DNA of 64,000 nt, from the NCBI GenBank assembly GCA_000432575.1, contig HF996832.1, forward strand, positions 2,691-66,690. The letters are read 5' to 3'. The notes under the pieces are model-generated. The model saw only the letters and a program-made list of their open reading frames with translations, did no database searches and was not told the DNA's origin. Of the stretch, positions 18,080-27,066 are shown piece by piece (position 1 is the first letter of the stretch; each line of letters opens with the position of its first letter). The DNA comes from Clostridium sp. CAG:762 (GTDB lineage Bacteria > Bacillota_I > Bacilli_A > RF39 > UBA660). The translations under genes were made by a program, and so were the position numbers.

Positions 18080-18213
18080 ACATAAGTGATTATGTTGTGC
18101 AGTTTATGCATATAATAATAATGCTACTTATGTAGCAAAAAAAAAGCGAGTGAAGCCAGCTCTATAAATGGCAGCTAAAAAATTAGATTAGAGAGCAAAC
18201 TCTAATCTTTTTT
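18080..18213 (+). ncRNA. Candidate small RNA with four hairpins
   Basis: Predicted 134-nt transcript. Hairpin 1, ACATAA-GTGA-TTATGT (18080-18095), begins at the expected start. Hairpin 2 is GCTAC-TTAT-GTAGC (18123-18136), hairpin 3 GCCA/TGGC (18155-18172), and hairpin 4 is a strong terminator AGATTAGAG/CTCTAATCT with six T (18185-18213). No ORF of note lies inside. It matches no RNA family I recognise; SRP RNA and 6S signatures are absent. Confidence 0.5.
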
Positions 18214-18248
18214 ACTTAAAAGAATTCGAACAAATGTATAAAAAATTA

Positions 18249-18277
18249 TTGACATTTTAAATTCTTTAGATTATAAT
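18249..18277 (+). promoter_or_regulatory. Upstream promoter of lemA operon
   Basis: Consensus TTGACA (18249-18254), 17 nt, TATAAT (18272-18277). It would give a leader of about 190 nt before lemA. Weak pairing is possible in the leader, but I see no known riboswitch. Confidence 0.7.
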
Positions 18278-18419
18278 GATAATAATTAAGCAGAAATTTT
18301 AGCGATGTTACTAATGCTATAATATGATTTTATTTATAAAGTATTATAACTATTAATAATATTGTTAAGAACTAAAACTCGGGTAGCGAAAAAAATATAA
18401 AAATGTCATAAAAAAGTAC

Positions 18420-18448
18420 TTGTAAATTTATTATTTTAATAGTATACT
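18420..18448 (+). promoter_or_regulatory. Proximal promoter of lemA operon
   Basis: TTGTAA (18420-18425), 17 nt, TATACT (18443-18448), just ahead of the AAAGGAGGT site. Confidence 0.6.
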
Positions 18449-18472
18449 TAATATATAAAAGGAGGTATGCAA

Positions 18473-19048
18473 ATGGGCGGTTTATCAACAACAGCGACAG
18501 TTATTATTATCATATTTGCAGTTATTATTTTACTTGTTTTTTATGGAATTGGAGTTTATAACAAGTTAGTTAATTCAAGAAATAAAGTAAAAGATCAATG
18601 GGCTCAGATAGATGTTCAATTAAAAAGAAGAGCAGATTTAATTCCTAATCTAGTTGAAACAGTAAAAGGATATGCTAAACATGAAAAAAATACTTTAACT
18701 GAAGTAATCGAGGCTAGAAATAAGTTTGTCAGTGCTGGCTCAATTAATGAAGAAATCGAAGCTAATAATCAATTAACAGGTGCTTTAAATAAGTTATTTG
18801 CACTAAGTGAATCTTATCCTGAATTAAAGGCTAACCAAAACTTCATTAGTTTACAAAATGATTTAAAAGATACTGAAGATAAGATTAGCTATGCTAGACA
18901 ATTCTATAATGATACTGTTTTAACTTATAACAATTTAGTGCAAATGTTTCCATCAAATATTATTGCTAATATGTTTAAGTTTGAAGTCTATGAGTTCTTT
19001 AAAATTGAAGAAAAAGAAAAAGAAGTACCAAAAGTATCATTTGAATAA
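18473..19048 (+). CDS. lemA: LemA family membrane protein
   Basis: 191 residues: one N-terminal transmembrane helix (about 8-27) then the alpha-helical LemA domain, with YNKLVNSRNKVKDQWAQIDVQLKRRADLIPNLVETVKGYA and the typical AYNxxVQMFPSN-like YNNLVQMFPSNIIA. Function of LemA is not settled; it is often beside DUF2207 (TPM-like) envelope proteins, as here. ATG 18473 lies 6 nt after AAAGGAGGT; ATG 18467 is too close to that site. First gene of a probable four-gene operon. Confidence 0.93.
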   Translation: MGGLSTTATVIIIIFAVIILLVFYGIGVYNKLVNSRNKVKDQWAQIDVQLKRRADLIPNLVETVKGYAKHEKNTLTEVIEARNKFVSAGSINEEIEANNQLTGALNKLFALSESYPELKANQNFISLQNDLKDTEDKISYARQFYNDTVLTYNNLVQMFPSNIIANMFKFEVYEFFKIEEKEKEVPKVSFE

Positions 19049-19069
19049 GGCTTACAATGTAGGCCTTTT
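19047..19069 (+). terminator. Weak terminator or attenuator after lemA
   Basis: GGCTTAC-AAT-GTAGGCC hairpin followed by only four T. It may partly uncouple lemA from the downstream DUF2207 genes. Confidence 0.5.
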
Positions 19070-19109
19070 AATTATATATATTATAATTATATTTAGGAGT
19101 TGAGTGGAA

Positions 19110-20954
19110 ATGAAAAAAAGATTAATATTTTTAATTATGTTACTGATAATACCTTCTTTGGTTTATGCCGATGGTACGAATAAATATTATATTGATGTAA
19201 CTGTTAATGAGGATGGAAGTGCTACTTTTAGAGAATATATTGATTTATCTGGTAGTTATAATTATTTATATCGTAATCTTTATTTAAAGGGAAATAATAA
19301 AGAGTTTAAAGGGGATAATCCAAATGATTATTATAAGACTGATATTTATAATGCTTTTGATATAACAGATATTTGTGTTACAGAAGAAAAAAGAAGTATT
19401 ACTGATTTTTCTTATGCCAATGATGATTATGCATGTTATGAATTAACTACAAATGGTGAAAATAGAATGTCTGGTTATTATGAATATTTTGATAATGGAG
19501 ATAAGAAAGAGATAAAAATATATAATCATTCTTCAAATAATAAGGCATTTGTTATTACTTATCGTGTAACTGATTTAGTAGTAACTCACGAAGATATTGC
19601 CGAATTACTTTTTAACTTTGAATGGAGCGAGGATATCAGTGATATTAAGTTAAGAGTAAATTTACCTGGTGATTCTAAGGAATTGAGAGTATTTACTCAT
19701 GGTCCTGCGAATGGGATGAATAAAATATTAGATAAGCATACGGTATACGGTGAATGGGATTTTTTAAATGCTAATACTAAGATAGATATGCGTGTTGTTT
19801 TTGATAATGAATTAGTACCTGATAATAAGAAGAAAACTAATGTTATGGCTTTGAATAATATTTTAAAATTTGAAGAGGAACAGGCTATGATTCAAAATAA
19901 TTTGAGAAAAAAAGCTAGAATTAAAATATTAATTGCTAATATAATTGAAGGAGCTTGGGTATTAGGTTTTATTCTTATTGGTTATAATTTTTATAAGAAA
20001 TATGATAAAGAATATAAGGCTAAGTTTAATAATGAATATATGCGTGATATTCCCACTACATATGGTCCTGAGATACTAGGATATTTATTATCTGCTTCAA
20101 ATATTAAACCTGAATATTTATCGGCATCGGTGATGGAACTTATTAGGAAGAAGAATTTAAAGGTAGAAATAGATATAAATGATAAGAATAAGTTTACAAT
20201 TACTATGAGTAATAAAGATAATCTTACAGATACAGAAGAGGTTTTAATAGATTTTCTTATTAATGAAGTAGGAAATGGTGTGTCTGTAACGAGCGAAGAT
20301 ATTAAAAAGGCTAGTAAGAAAGAATATGCTTCATTTATAAAGAAGTATACTGAATGGAAGAATAAAGTAATAGAAAAAGGAAAAGAAGAGAATTTTTATG
20401 AAAATATAAGTTCAAAACAAGCAATAGGAATTTTATATTCTTTACTTGGTCTTGGTATATTTTCTTTAGTACTCGGTTTAAATTTGAATAATGCATTGGT
20501 TTATTTTGTTTTAATTATATCTATTTTTGGAATAGTATACTTTGTCGTGGCTAAAAAAAGGACTATTAAAGGATGTGAAGATTATGCTAAGTGGATGGCA
20601 TTTAAAAAATTTTTACTTGATTTTGGTAGATTTAATGATAAAGAGATATTAGAAATACATCTTTGGGAAAAATATTTGGTTTTTGCTACTGTTTTTGGTA
20701 TTGCTGATAAGGTAGAAAAAGCTATGAATATGAAAATAAAAGAACTTAATTATGATGAAGATACGATAAATACATCACCAATATTCTATACTTATCATAT
20801 GGGATTTGGTAATAGTATTACGGGAAGTTTAACCAAGGCTATTACAACTGCTCAAACGGCTGCTTCTGCTAATTCAAATGGAAGTGGATTTGGTGGGGGT
20901 GCATCGTTTGGTGGAGGCGGAGGAGGCTTCGGTGGTGGTGGAGGCCGTGGATAA
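19110..20954 (+). CDS. DUF2207 membrane protein, glycine-rich C terminus
   Basis: 614 residues: signal peptide (KKRLIFLIMLLIIPSLVYAD), an extracytoplasmic beta-rich region with VNEDGSATFREYIDL and the domain ending around residue 250, a transmembrane helix near 270-290, a cytoplasmic part and two more helices near 430-470, and a tail of FGGGGGG repeats. This is the usual DUF2207 plan. ATG 19110 is preferred because it begins a normal signal peptide; GTG 19104 is an alternative. It follows lemA and overlaps the metallopeptidase gene by 8 nt. Role unknown; linked to envelope maintenance by context. Confidence 0.88.
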   Translation: MKKRLIFLIMLLIIPSLVYADGTNKYYIDVTVNEDGSATFREYIDLSGSYNYLYRNLYLKGNNKEFKGDNPNDYYKTDIYNAFDITDICVTEEKRSITDFSYANDDYACYELTTNGENRMSGYYEYFDNGDKKEIKIYNHSSNNKAFVITYRVTDLVVTHEDIAELLFNFEWSEDISDIKLRVNLPGDSKELRVFTHGPANGMNKILDKHTVYGEWDFLNANTKIDMRVVFDNELVPDNKKKTNVMALNNILKFEEEQAMIQNNLRKKARIKILIANIIEGAWVLGFILIGYNFYKKYDKEYKAKFNNEYMRDIPTTYGPEILGYLLSASNIKPEYLSASVMELIRKKNLKVEIDINDKNKFTITMSNKDNLTDTEEVLIDFLINEVGNGVSVTSEDIKKASKKEYASFIKKYTEWKNKVIEKGKEENFYENISSKQAIGILYSLLGLGIFSLVLGLNLNNALVYFVLIISIFGIVYFVVAKKRTIKGCEDYAKWMAFKKFLLDFGRFNDKEILEIHLWEKYLVFATVFGIADKVEKAMNMKIKELNYDEDTINTSPIFYTYHMGFGNSITGSLTKAITTAQTAASANSNGSGFGGGASFGGGGGGFGGGGGRG

Positions 20955-21612
20955 ACTTACCATCGATAATAACCAATATAATATAATTATAAAAAAGAAG
21001 AGAATTAAGAATACTTATATAAGGATAGACGAGAATTTAGATATTATTGTAACTACGAATGCTTTAGTACCTAAAATATACATAAATAAATTAATAAATG
21101 ATAATATCAAGTCTATTACGAAGATGTTAAATACGAGAATTAAAAAAAATAAGACAGAAAAACTAAATGAAAATGAGTATATAATATTTGGTACTAAAAA
21201 CTATATTATTATCAATGATAGTATTAAAAAGATAGAGATAAAAGGTAATATTATCGAAGCCAAAAGTATAAAGGAAGTAAATATTTATTTAAATAAAATA
21301 TTTAGAGAAAGAGTAGAAGAAAGAGTTAAATATTATATTAATATGTTTAAAGAAGAATTACCTGATACTAGGATAAGAGTAAGAAAAATGAAAACTAGAT
21401 GGGGAGTATGTAATTATAAGGATAATATTATAACTTTAAATATTACTTTAATTAATTATCCATATGAATGTTTAGATTATGTTATTGTTCATGAATTATC
21501 GCATTATATTTATCATGATCATTCTAAAAAGTTTTGGAGTTTGGTAGAAAAATATATGCCTGATTATAAAAAAATAAGGAAAAAGTTAAAAGGGAGTGAT
21601 GAGGATGTTTAA
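20947..21612 (+). CDS. YgjP-like (DUF45/M48-related) metallopeptidase
   Basis: 221 residues. The signature is RKMKTRWGVCNYKDNIITLN followed by YVIVHELSHYIYHDHSKKFW: zinc ligands H182, H186 and probably H192, with E183 catalytic. Length and motif match the DUF45/YgjP family. The best start is GTG 20947, read through the glycine codons of the preceding gene, where GGTGGAGG acts as ribosome binding site; the longer open frame upstream is the glycine tail in another frame. Insertion of a peptidase between two DUF2207 genes suggests that it acts with them, which is inference. Confidence 0.85.
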   Translation: MDKLTIDNNQYNIIIKKKRIKNTYIRIDENLDIIVTTNALVPKIYINKLINDNIKSITKMLNTRIKKNKTEKLNENEYIIFGTKNYIIINDSIKKIEIKGNIIEAKSIKEVNIYLNKIFRERVEERVKYYINMFKEELPDTRIRVRKMKTRWGVCNYKDNIITLNITLINYPYECLDYVIVHELSHYIYHDHSKKFWSLVEKYMPDYKKIRKKLKGSDEDV

Positions 21613-23299
21613 AAAATATAAATATTTCTTATTGTTATTGATGGTATTATTGCCTTTTAAAGTAAATGCAGACCATATTTATGATATTAAAATGGAAGTA
21701 TTTATTAATAAAGATGGGAATGCTAATATTAAAGAAACTTGGAAAGTAAAGGCAGATTCTGGGAGTGAATGGTATAAACAAATATTAAATCTTGGAGAGT
21801 CTAAATTAACCAATTATAAAGTTTTTATGGATAATAAGGAACTTTCATATAAAAGTGCTTGGAATGTTAATGGTAGCATAGAAGAAAAAGCGGGTTATTA
21901 TGGTATTAATTATATATCTAATGGATTAGAATTGTGTTTTGGTAAAAAGGATATGAAATCTCATACCTTTATTCTTACTTATGATATATCAAATTATATT
22001 TTTAATACCGAAGATGCTCAAGTTTTATATTTTACTTTATTTCCAAAGCTTACCGCGGATAGTTTTGAGGTAACTGTTAAAAGTTATTATGATTTTCCTG
22101 ATAATTTAGATGTATGGGGATATGGTTATAAAGGATATGCTTATGTAAAAGATGGAACAATTCTTATGTCTAATGATGGTAGCTTAGATGATGAATATGT
22201 TGTTTTGTTAGCTAAATTTCCTTTAAATACTTTTAGTACTGATTATCAAGTAGAATATTTTAATAATTTTGAAGAAGTACTTGGAGATGCAAAGGAAGGT
22301 AGTTTTGATTATGACTATGATGATAGTTATTATAACCCATCACTTTTTGCTAGAATATTACCATATATAGTGATAATTTTTCAACTTCTTGTATTTGGAG
22401 GAATAACTACACTTATTTATAAGGCAATAAGTTCTTCTAAATATGGATTTAAAAATAATAAAACTATCAGTTATAAAGATACTATGATGTTTAGAGAAAT
22501 ACCTTGTAATAAAGATATATATTATGCGAATACTTTAATTAATATAAATCATTTTGGTGGTTATGAAACAACGAATATATTCGGGGCAATTATATTAAAA
22601 TGGGTAAAGAATGATAAGATAAAATTTACAAAAGAAAAGAAGGGATTACTAAAAAAAGAAGTAAGTATTATTGATTTAACAATGAATCCCACATTTGATA
22701 ATGAGAATGAAAAGAAATTGTTTAATATGATGTATAAAGCTAGTAAGGATGGATATTTAGAAAGTAACGAACTAGAAAAATGGGCAAGGAAAAATTATAG
22801 TAAATTTCTTGGTATATTTAATAAAATATCTAATGATTATTTAGATAAACTAAAAAGTGAAGGACATATTTATAAAAGAACTAATAAAGAAGAATGTAAG
22901 TATAAAAATGTTATGGATGATACTATTTACGAAGAAACTAAAAAATTATATGGTTTAAAAAAGTTTTTAATCGAATTTTCTCAAATGAATACTAAAGAGG
23001 TATTGGAAGTTAAACTTTGGGATGAATATTTAATGTTTGCTTATCTTTTTGGTATTGCCTCAAAAGTTGCAAAACAACTTAAAAATATGTATCCTGAAGT
23101 AATAGAACAAATGGGTAATGGTCTTGATTATGATACTCTAATATTTATAAACAATATGTCTATTACCAGTACTTCGGCAGCTTCAAGTGCTAGAAGAGAT
23201 GCTGAAAGTTATTCTTCTGGAGGAGGTGGATTTTCTTCAGGAGGCGGAGGAGGAGGTTCCTTCGGTGGAGGGGGCGGAGGCTCCATGGGTGGTAGATAA
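21605..23299 (+). CDS. DUF2207 membrane protein, second paralogue
   Basis: 564 residues with the same architecture as the gene at 19110: signal peptide (YFLLLLMVLLPFKVNA), outer beta-rich domain with FINKDGNANIKETWKV, a transmembrane helix near 255-275, a cytoplasmic winged-helix-like part, and a C-terminal GGGGFSSGGGGGGSFGGGGGG tail. It lacks an obvious second membrane pair, so the copies have diverged. ATG 21605 has GGGAG at 8 nt; GTG 21596 is an alternative. It overlaps the peptidase gene by 8 nt. Confidence 0.86.
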   Translation: MFKKYKYFLLLLMVLLPFKVNADHIYDIKMEVFINKDGNANIKETWKVKADSGSEWYKQILNLGESKLTNYKVFMDNKELSYKSAWNVNGSIEEKAGYYGINYISNGLELCFGKKDMKSHTFILTYDISNYIFNTEDAQVLYFTLFPKLTADSFEVTVKSYYDFPDNLDVWGYGYKGYAYVKDGTILMSNDGSLDDEYVVLLAKFPLNTFSTDYQVEYFNNFEEVLGDAKEGSFDYDYDDSYYNPSLFARILPYIVIIFQLLVFGGITTLIYKAISSSKYGFKNNKTISYKDTMMFREIPCNKDIYYANTLININHFGGYETTNIFGAIILKWVKNDKIKFTKEKKGLLKKEVSIIDLTMNPTFDNENEKKLFNMMYKASKDGYLESNELEKWARKNYSKFLGIFNKISNDYLDKLKSEGHIYKRTNKEECKYKNVMDDTIYEETKKLYGLKKFLIEFSQMNTKEVLEVKLWDEYLMFAYLFGIASKVAKQLKNMYPEVIEQMGNGLDYDTLIFINNMSITSTSAASSARRDAESYSSGGGGFSSGGGGGGSFGGGGGGSMGGR

Positions 23300-23341
23300 C
23301 CACGAAAATAAGCATATTTGACACAAAAAGTGTCTAATGTA

Positions 23342-23370
23342 TTGAACTATTTAATTTACCGTGCTATAAT
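23342..23370 (+). promoter_or_regulatory. Promoter of the 23413 gene
   Basis: TTGAAC (23342-23347), 17 nt, TATAAT (23365-23370). A GACAC-AAAAA-GTGTC dyad just upstream (23322-23336) may mark the end of the previous operon or an operator. Confidence 0.65.
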
Positions 23371-23412
23371 TTAATCATAAGTAATAATAGCCCCAGGAGA
23401 TAGGTGATAATA

Positions 23413-23796
23413 ATGGTTCAAACTCAAACAATCGATTATTCTTTAGTTAGAAAAATTTTAAGTACTTGTCCTTATTATGATAATATTGTTAATTATGAAT
23501 ATGAGGAAGGAGATAGTTTGTCTCAAATACTAATCGATTGGTATCGTGATTTAATTTTTTCGGCTGATCCTAATGATGAGAGACAACTTAAAGTCATTAA
23601 TGCTATTGATAAATCATTATATCTGTATGTAAAAGATAAAAGATATAAAAAAGGGCTAAGTAAATTACTTGATGCTGATGCAGTATCTTTAGATAATCAA
23701 AATAGTATCAAGAATGTGATTAAAACGATAATCTTATTTACAAATAGTTTTCAAAAAGAGGAAGTCTTAGATGTAAGCAGTTCAAGGTGGATATAG
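23413..23796 (+). CDS. Hypothetical protein, 127 residues
   Basis: Soluble, mainly helical protein without recognised motifs; it has QILIDWYRDLIFSADPNDERQ and ends ...DVSSSRWI. It has its own promoter, an AGGTGAT site before ATG 23413, and its stop codon is embedded in the terminator loop, so it is a real monocistronic gene. Function unknown. Confidence 0.7.
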   Translation: MVQTQTIDYSLVRKILSTCPYYDNIVNYEYEEGDSLSQILIDWYRDLIFSADPNDERQLKVINAIDKSLYLYVKDKRYKKGLSKLLDADAVSLDNQNSIKNVIKTIILFTNSFQKEEVLDVSSSRWI

Positions 23797-23808
23797 GCCA
23801 CCTTTTTA
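23784..23808 (+). terminator. Terminator overlapping the gene end
   Basis: AAGGTGG / CCACCTT stem with five T; the loop contains the TAG stop codon of the 127-residue protein. Confidence 0.8.
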
Positions 23809-23844
23809 AAGGGAAAAATATTCAAACAAATGTTTAAAACAATC

Positions 23845-23873
23845 TTGACAATAATGACTAGCTATGATATATT
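23845..23873 (+). promoter_or_regulatory. Promoter of priA
   Basis: TTGACA (23845-23850), 17 nt, TATATT (23868-23873). Confidence 0.75.
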
Positions 23874-23915
23874 TGAAATATCATATTTTCATTAAATAAG
23901 GAAAGGATGGTATCT

Positions 23916-26099
23916 ATGTATGCAAGTGTTTTAATAGAAATAGGGGCCAAAAGTGTTGATAAATTATTTACCTATATTATTCCTAGTAATTTAATTAATG
24001 ATGTAAAAATAGGTATTCGAGTAAAGGTACCTTTTGGATCTATGACTTTAGAGGGTTTTGTGCTAGAAATAAAAAGCGTGTGTGAAGAAAACTATGAACT
24101 TAAAGAAATAATATCTTTAGTAGATACTGATGCTATTCTTAATCCTGAGTTATTATATTTAGGAAAAAAAATAAAAGAAATGACCTTATGCAGTCTTATA
24201 AGTGCTTATCAAGCTATGTTACCAAAAGCTTTAAAGGCAAAAAATAAAGTCAATATTAATATAAAAAAAGATAGATATATTATTTTAAATAAAGAGAAAG
24301 ATATAATAATAGAATATATAAATCAAACCAAATATAAAAAACAAAAGGAAATATTAGAAAGATTATTAAAAGAAGAAAGAATATTAATAACTAATTTAGA
24401 TTCTACAATTAATACTTTATTAAAAAAAGAATTAATTCAAACTATATACGAAGAGAAGTACCGCTACAAATATAGAAGTGATAGTACTTATAAAAAAGTG
24501 GTATTGAATGAAGAACAGAAATGGGCTAGTAATGAAATAAAAAATAATTTAGATAAATGTTTAACATATTTATTATATGGAGTAACTGGGAGTGGAAAAA
24601 CAGAAGTATATATTGATGTTATAAAAGAAGTATTAGAAAGAGGCAAAAGTGCTATTATTTTAGTACCTGAAATCAGTTTAACTCCCCAAATAATAGGAAG
24701 ATTTACCAATATTTTTGGAGATAAGATAGCAGTCCTTCACAGTGGACTTACCGATTATGAAAAGTATGACGAGTACCGCAAAATAAGAGAAGGTCAAGTT
24801 AGTATTGTTATCGGTGCGAGAAGTGCTATATTTGCACCTTTGCCAAATCTTGGTATCATTATTATTGATGAAGAGCATTCTCAGAGTTATAAACAAGATT
24901 GTAATCCCAGATATAATGCTAAAGATGTCGCAACTTTAAGAAGTGAATACCATCAAATACCACTGATACTAGGAAGTGCAACACCTACTATTGAAAGTTA
25001 TGCAAGAAGTTTAAAAGGAAATTATCATTTATTAAAATTATCTAAAAGAGCAAACCATAAAGCTTTACCTAAAGTAACTATCGTAGATATGAAAAAAGAA
25101 ATTAAGAAAAACAATAGTTTTTTATCTAATCCATTAATAGCCAAAATCAAAGAAAAACTAGATAAAAAAGAACAAATAATATTACTTTTAAATAGAAGAG
25201 GTTATTCTTCTATGCTTACTTGCCAAAATTGTGGTTATACAGTAAAATGTCCTAATTGTGATATTACTTTAACATACCATAAAACAAGTGATACCCTAAG
25301 ATGCCATTACTGCGGATATGGTAGTAAGAATATTAGTACTTGTCCAAATTGTCATGAAAGTGATATGCAAGACTATGGCGTAGGAACACAAAAACTAGAA
25401 GAAGAACTCAAAAAAATATTTGAAGATGCTAGAGTAATAAGAATGGATTTAGATACAACATCTAAAAAAGGAATGCATCAACAAATAATAGAAGATTTTG
25501 CTAATGATAAATATGATATTCTAGTAGGAACTCAAATGATTGCTAAAGGACTTGATTTTCCTAGAGTAACTCTAGTAGGAGTTGTTAATGCAGATACTTC
25601 ATTAAATTTACCTGATTTTAGAAGCAGTGAATATACTTTTGATTTATTATCGCAAGTATCAGGACGAGCAGGAAGAGACGAATTAGAAGGAGAAGTAGTT
25701 ATTCAAACATACAACGAAAACCACTATGCAATTACATTATCAAAGGAACATAATTATGAGGCATTCTTTAATATGGAAATGAATATTAGAAAAAAATTAA
25801 AATACCCTCCATATTATTATTTGGCCTTAGTGAAAATAGTATCTAAAGATTATAGCAGTGCTCAAGAATCGGCAAATAAAATAGGAAAGTATTTAAATAC
25901 AAATAAAGATAGTCAATTAATTATATTAGGACCAAGTTTATCTAATCCATTTAAAGTAAATAATATCTATCATTTTCAAATAATTATCAAATATAAAGAT
26001 AGTAAAATATTATTTCCAATGTTAAAAAATATAGACAATATTTACAAAACTAACAACAAAGTAAATATTGAATTAGATGTAAATCCAATAAAAATGTAA
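23916..26099 (+). CDS. priA: Primosomal helicase PriA
   Basis: Restarts stalled replication forks as a 3'-5' helicase and loads the primosome. 727 residues: an N-terminal DNA-binding domain, Walker A GVTGSGKTEVYIDV, DEEH motif in IIIIDEEHSQSYKQ, the zinc module CQNCGYTVKCPNC...CHYCGYG...CPNCHE (eight Cys), and motif VI QVSGRAGR. The start is ATG 23916 with AAAGGA 8 nt upstream; an ATG at 23907 sits inside that site. Its stop is one base from the stop of the convergent gene at 26101. Two 72-73 residue minus-strand frames inside are shadows. Confidence 0.95.
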   Translation: MYASVLIEIGAKSVDKLFTYIIPSNLINDVKIGIRVKVPFGSMTLEGFVLEIKSVCEENYELKEIISLVDTDAILNPELLYLGKKIKEMTLCSLISAYQAMLPKALKAKNKVNINIKKDRYIILNKEKDIIIEYINQTKYKKQKEILERLLKEERILITNLDSTINTLLKKELIQTIYEEKYRYKYRSDSTYKKVVLNEEQKWASNEIKNNLDKCLTYLLYGVTGSGKTEVYIDVIKEVLERGKSAIILVPEISLTPQIIGRFTNIFGDKIAVLHSGLTDYEKYDEYRKIREGQVSIVIGARSAIFAPLPNLGIIIIDEEHSQSYKQDCNPRYNAKDVATLRSEYHQIPLILGSATPTIESYARSLKGNYHLLKLSKRANHKALPKVTIVDMKKEIKKNNSFLSNPLIAKIKEKLDKKEQIILLLNRRGYSSMLTCQNCGYTVKCPNCDITLTYHKTSDTLRCHYCGYGSKNISTCPNCHESDMQDYGVGTQKLEEELKKIFEDARVIRMDLDTTSKKGMHQQIIEDFANDKYDILVGTQMIAKGLDFPRVTLVGVVNADTSLNLPDFRSSEYTFDLLSQVSGRAGRDELEGEVVIQTYNENHYAITLSKEHNYEAFFNMEMNIRKKLKYPPYYYLALVKIVSKDYSSAQESANKIGKYLNTNKDSQLIILGPSLSNPFKVNNIYHFQIIIKYKDSKILFPMLKNIDNIYKTNNKVNIELDVNPIKM

Positions 26100-26100
26100 T

Positions 26101-26637
26101 TTAAGGCAAATTACTTAACTTAAATTCAATATATTTAGATAAAATATTATTATGATATTTTTTCTTATTAGTAATCCTATAAGTAATAATAGTAGAAATA
26201 ATTAAATCAATAATTACAATAGAAAGAATAAGATAACTATAATTAAAATTATAACTTAAAAATTTATCCATTATTTTAATGCAAATGCCCAGAATGCCAA
26301 AGTCAATGGATGTTGTTAAAGAAATTCTTCCGTTAATGTGATATTTCTTGTAAGAATAATCCCACCATCTAGTATGAAAGAGTTTCTCCATAAAATAACT
26401 AACACTATATTCAACTGTAATAGCAATTAAACCAGCAACAAAAAATACAAGCAAATAATTGCTAATGTTTGATATAGCAAGAGAAATAAACAAGCCACCA
26501 AGGCCATACATAGGACAAATTGGAGTATATAAAAAATGATTATTAGATAATTTATGCTTTGTACGAGAAATACATATAATTTCCAAAAACCAGCCAATAA
26601 AACCAAAAAGCAAAAACTTATTAATAAGAACATTCAT
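26101..26637 (-). CDS. Integral membrane protein, CmpB-like putative ABC-transporter type IV
   Basis: 178 residues with about five transmembrane helices. The start FGFIGWFLEIICIS...NNHFLYTPICPMYGLGGL is the pattern of the family named putative ABC-transporter type IV (CmpB). The actual substrate and even transport activity are unproven for this family. ATG 26637 follows GGGTGG; a GTG three codons upstream is the other choice. Convergent with priA. Confidence 0.75.
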   Translation of the reverse strand: MNVLINKFLLFGFIGWFLEIICISRTKHKLSNNHFLYTPICPMYGLGGLFISLAISNISNYLLVFFVAGLIAITVEYSVSYFMEKLFHTRWWDYSYKKYHINGRISLTTSIDFGILGICIKIMDKFLSYNFNYSYLILSIVIIDLIISTIITYRITNKKKYHNNILSKYIEFKLSNLP

Positions 26638-26871
26638 ATTATCCACCCAATTAAATATATGAATAATTTTTAATATTTATGTGAAAAAGTAGAGTAAATA
26701 ATAATATCAATGTTATTTTTGCCCATTGCTACACTGTTAACACAACAAAAAAAATTTTAAAAAAATATCAAAATTACCAAAATTCAAAAACTACACGGGC
26801 GTTTGTTAAAAACTGACACAAAAACCATCCAAAATTAAAAAAACAACCGGGCGTTTTTTAATTTCTGCAGT

Positions 26872-26901
26872 TTGACTTTATTTTCCTTCTTGTAGTATAG
26901 T
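26872..26901 (+). promoter_or_regulatory. Promoter of a 14-codon ORF
   Basis: TTGACT (26872-26877), 18 nt, TATAGT (26896-26901). It points at the small ORF at 26929 and away from the flanking minus-strand genes. Confidence 0.6.
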
Positions 26902-26928
26902 GGATATATCAAGAAAGGAGAGAATGAC

Positions 26929-26973
26929 ATGAATAAATTTTACTCGTTTAAACTAAATTTTGATGATCGTTAA
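26929..26973 (+). CDS. Candidate 14-residue peptide
   Basis: ATG with AGAAAGGAGA about 6 nt upstream and a promoter 28 nt further up; the peptide is MNKFYSFKLNFDDR. It is either a real microprotein, a leader peptide, or the start of a gene lost by deletion. No plus-strand gene follows until 28377, so a leader role is hard to see. Confidence 0.35.
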   Translation: MNKFYSFKLNFDDR

Positions 26974-27021
26974 ATTAAATCAAAGAATTACAACAGCGTA
27001 GCAAAATTCAAAAGAGTTAAA

Positions 27022-27066
27022 AATTAAAAAAATAAAAATTCGGCAGCACATGTCGAAAACATCTGC
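27022..27066 (-). terminator. Terminator of rodA
   Basis: On the minus strand GCAG-ATGT stem pairing with ACAT-CTGC (27043-27066, 3-nt bulge) followed by a T-rich run (27022-27040). It lies 70 nt after the rodA stop. A second bulged hairpin, GCACC..GTC-GTGA-GAC..GGTGC, lies between (27104-27127). Confidence 0.6.

Larger units (their letters stand above)
26726..27006. repeat. Segment bounded by inverted copies of the intergenic motif (MITE-like)
   Basis: TTGCTACACTGTT (26727-26739) and AACAGCGTAGCAA (26992-27004) are inverted repeats matching at 12 of 13 positions. They are copies 2 and 3 of the interspersed motif, 277 bp from end to end. Between them lie two CGGGCGTTT elements (26797 and 26849), the second inside an AAAAAAC/GTTTTTT hairpin, then a promoter and a 14-codon ORF. 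No transposase is encoded. The rest of 26638-27137 is AT-rich. Confidence 0.45.

Noticed and set aside
20878..20946. Upstream extension of the metallopeptidase frame
   Set aside because: It is the glycine-codon tail of the DUF2207 gene read in another frame (Val/Glu-rich), and the GTG start fits better.
24488..24896. Minus-strand ORFs inside priA
   Set aside because: Shadows; no ribosome sites and the plus-strand frame is an intact PriA.
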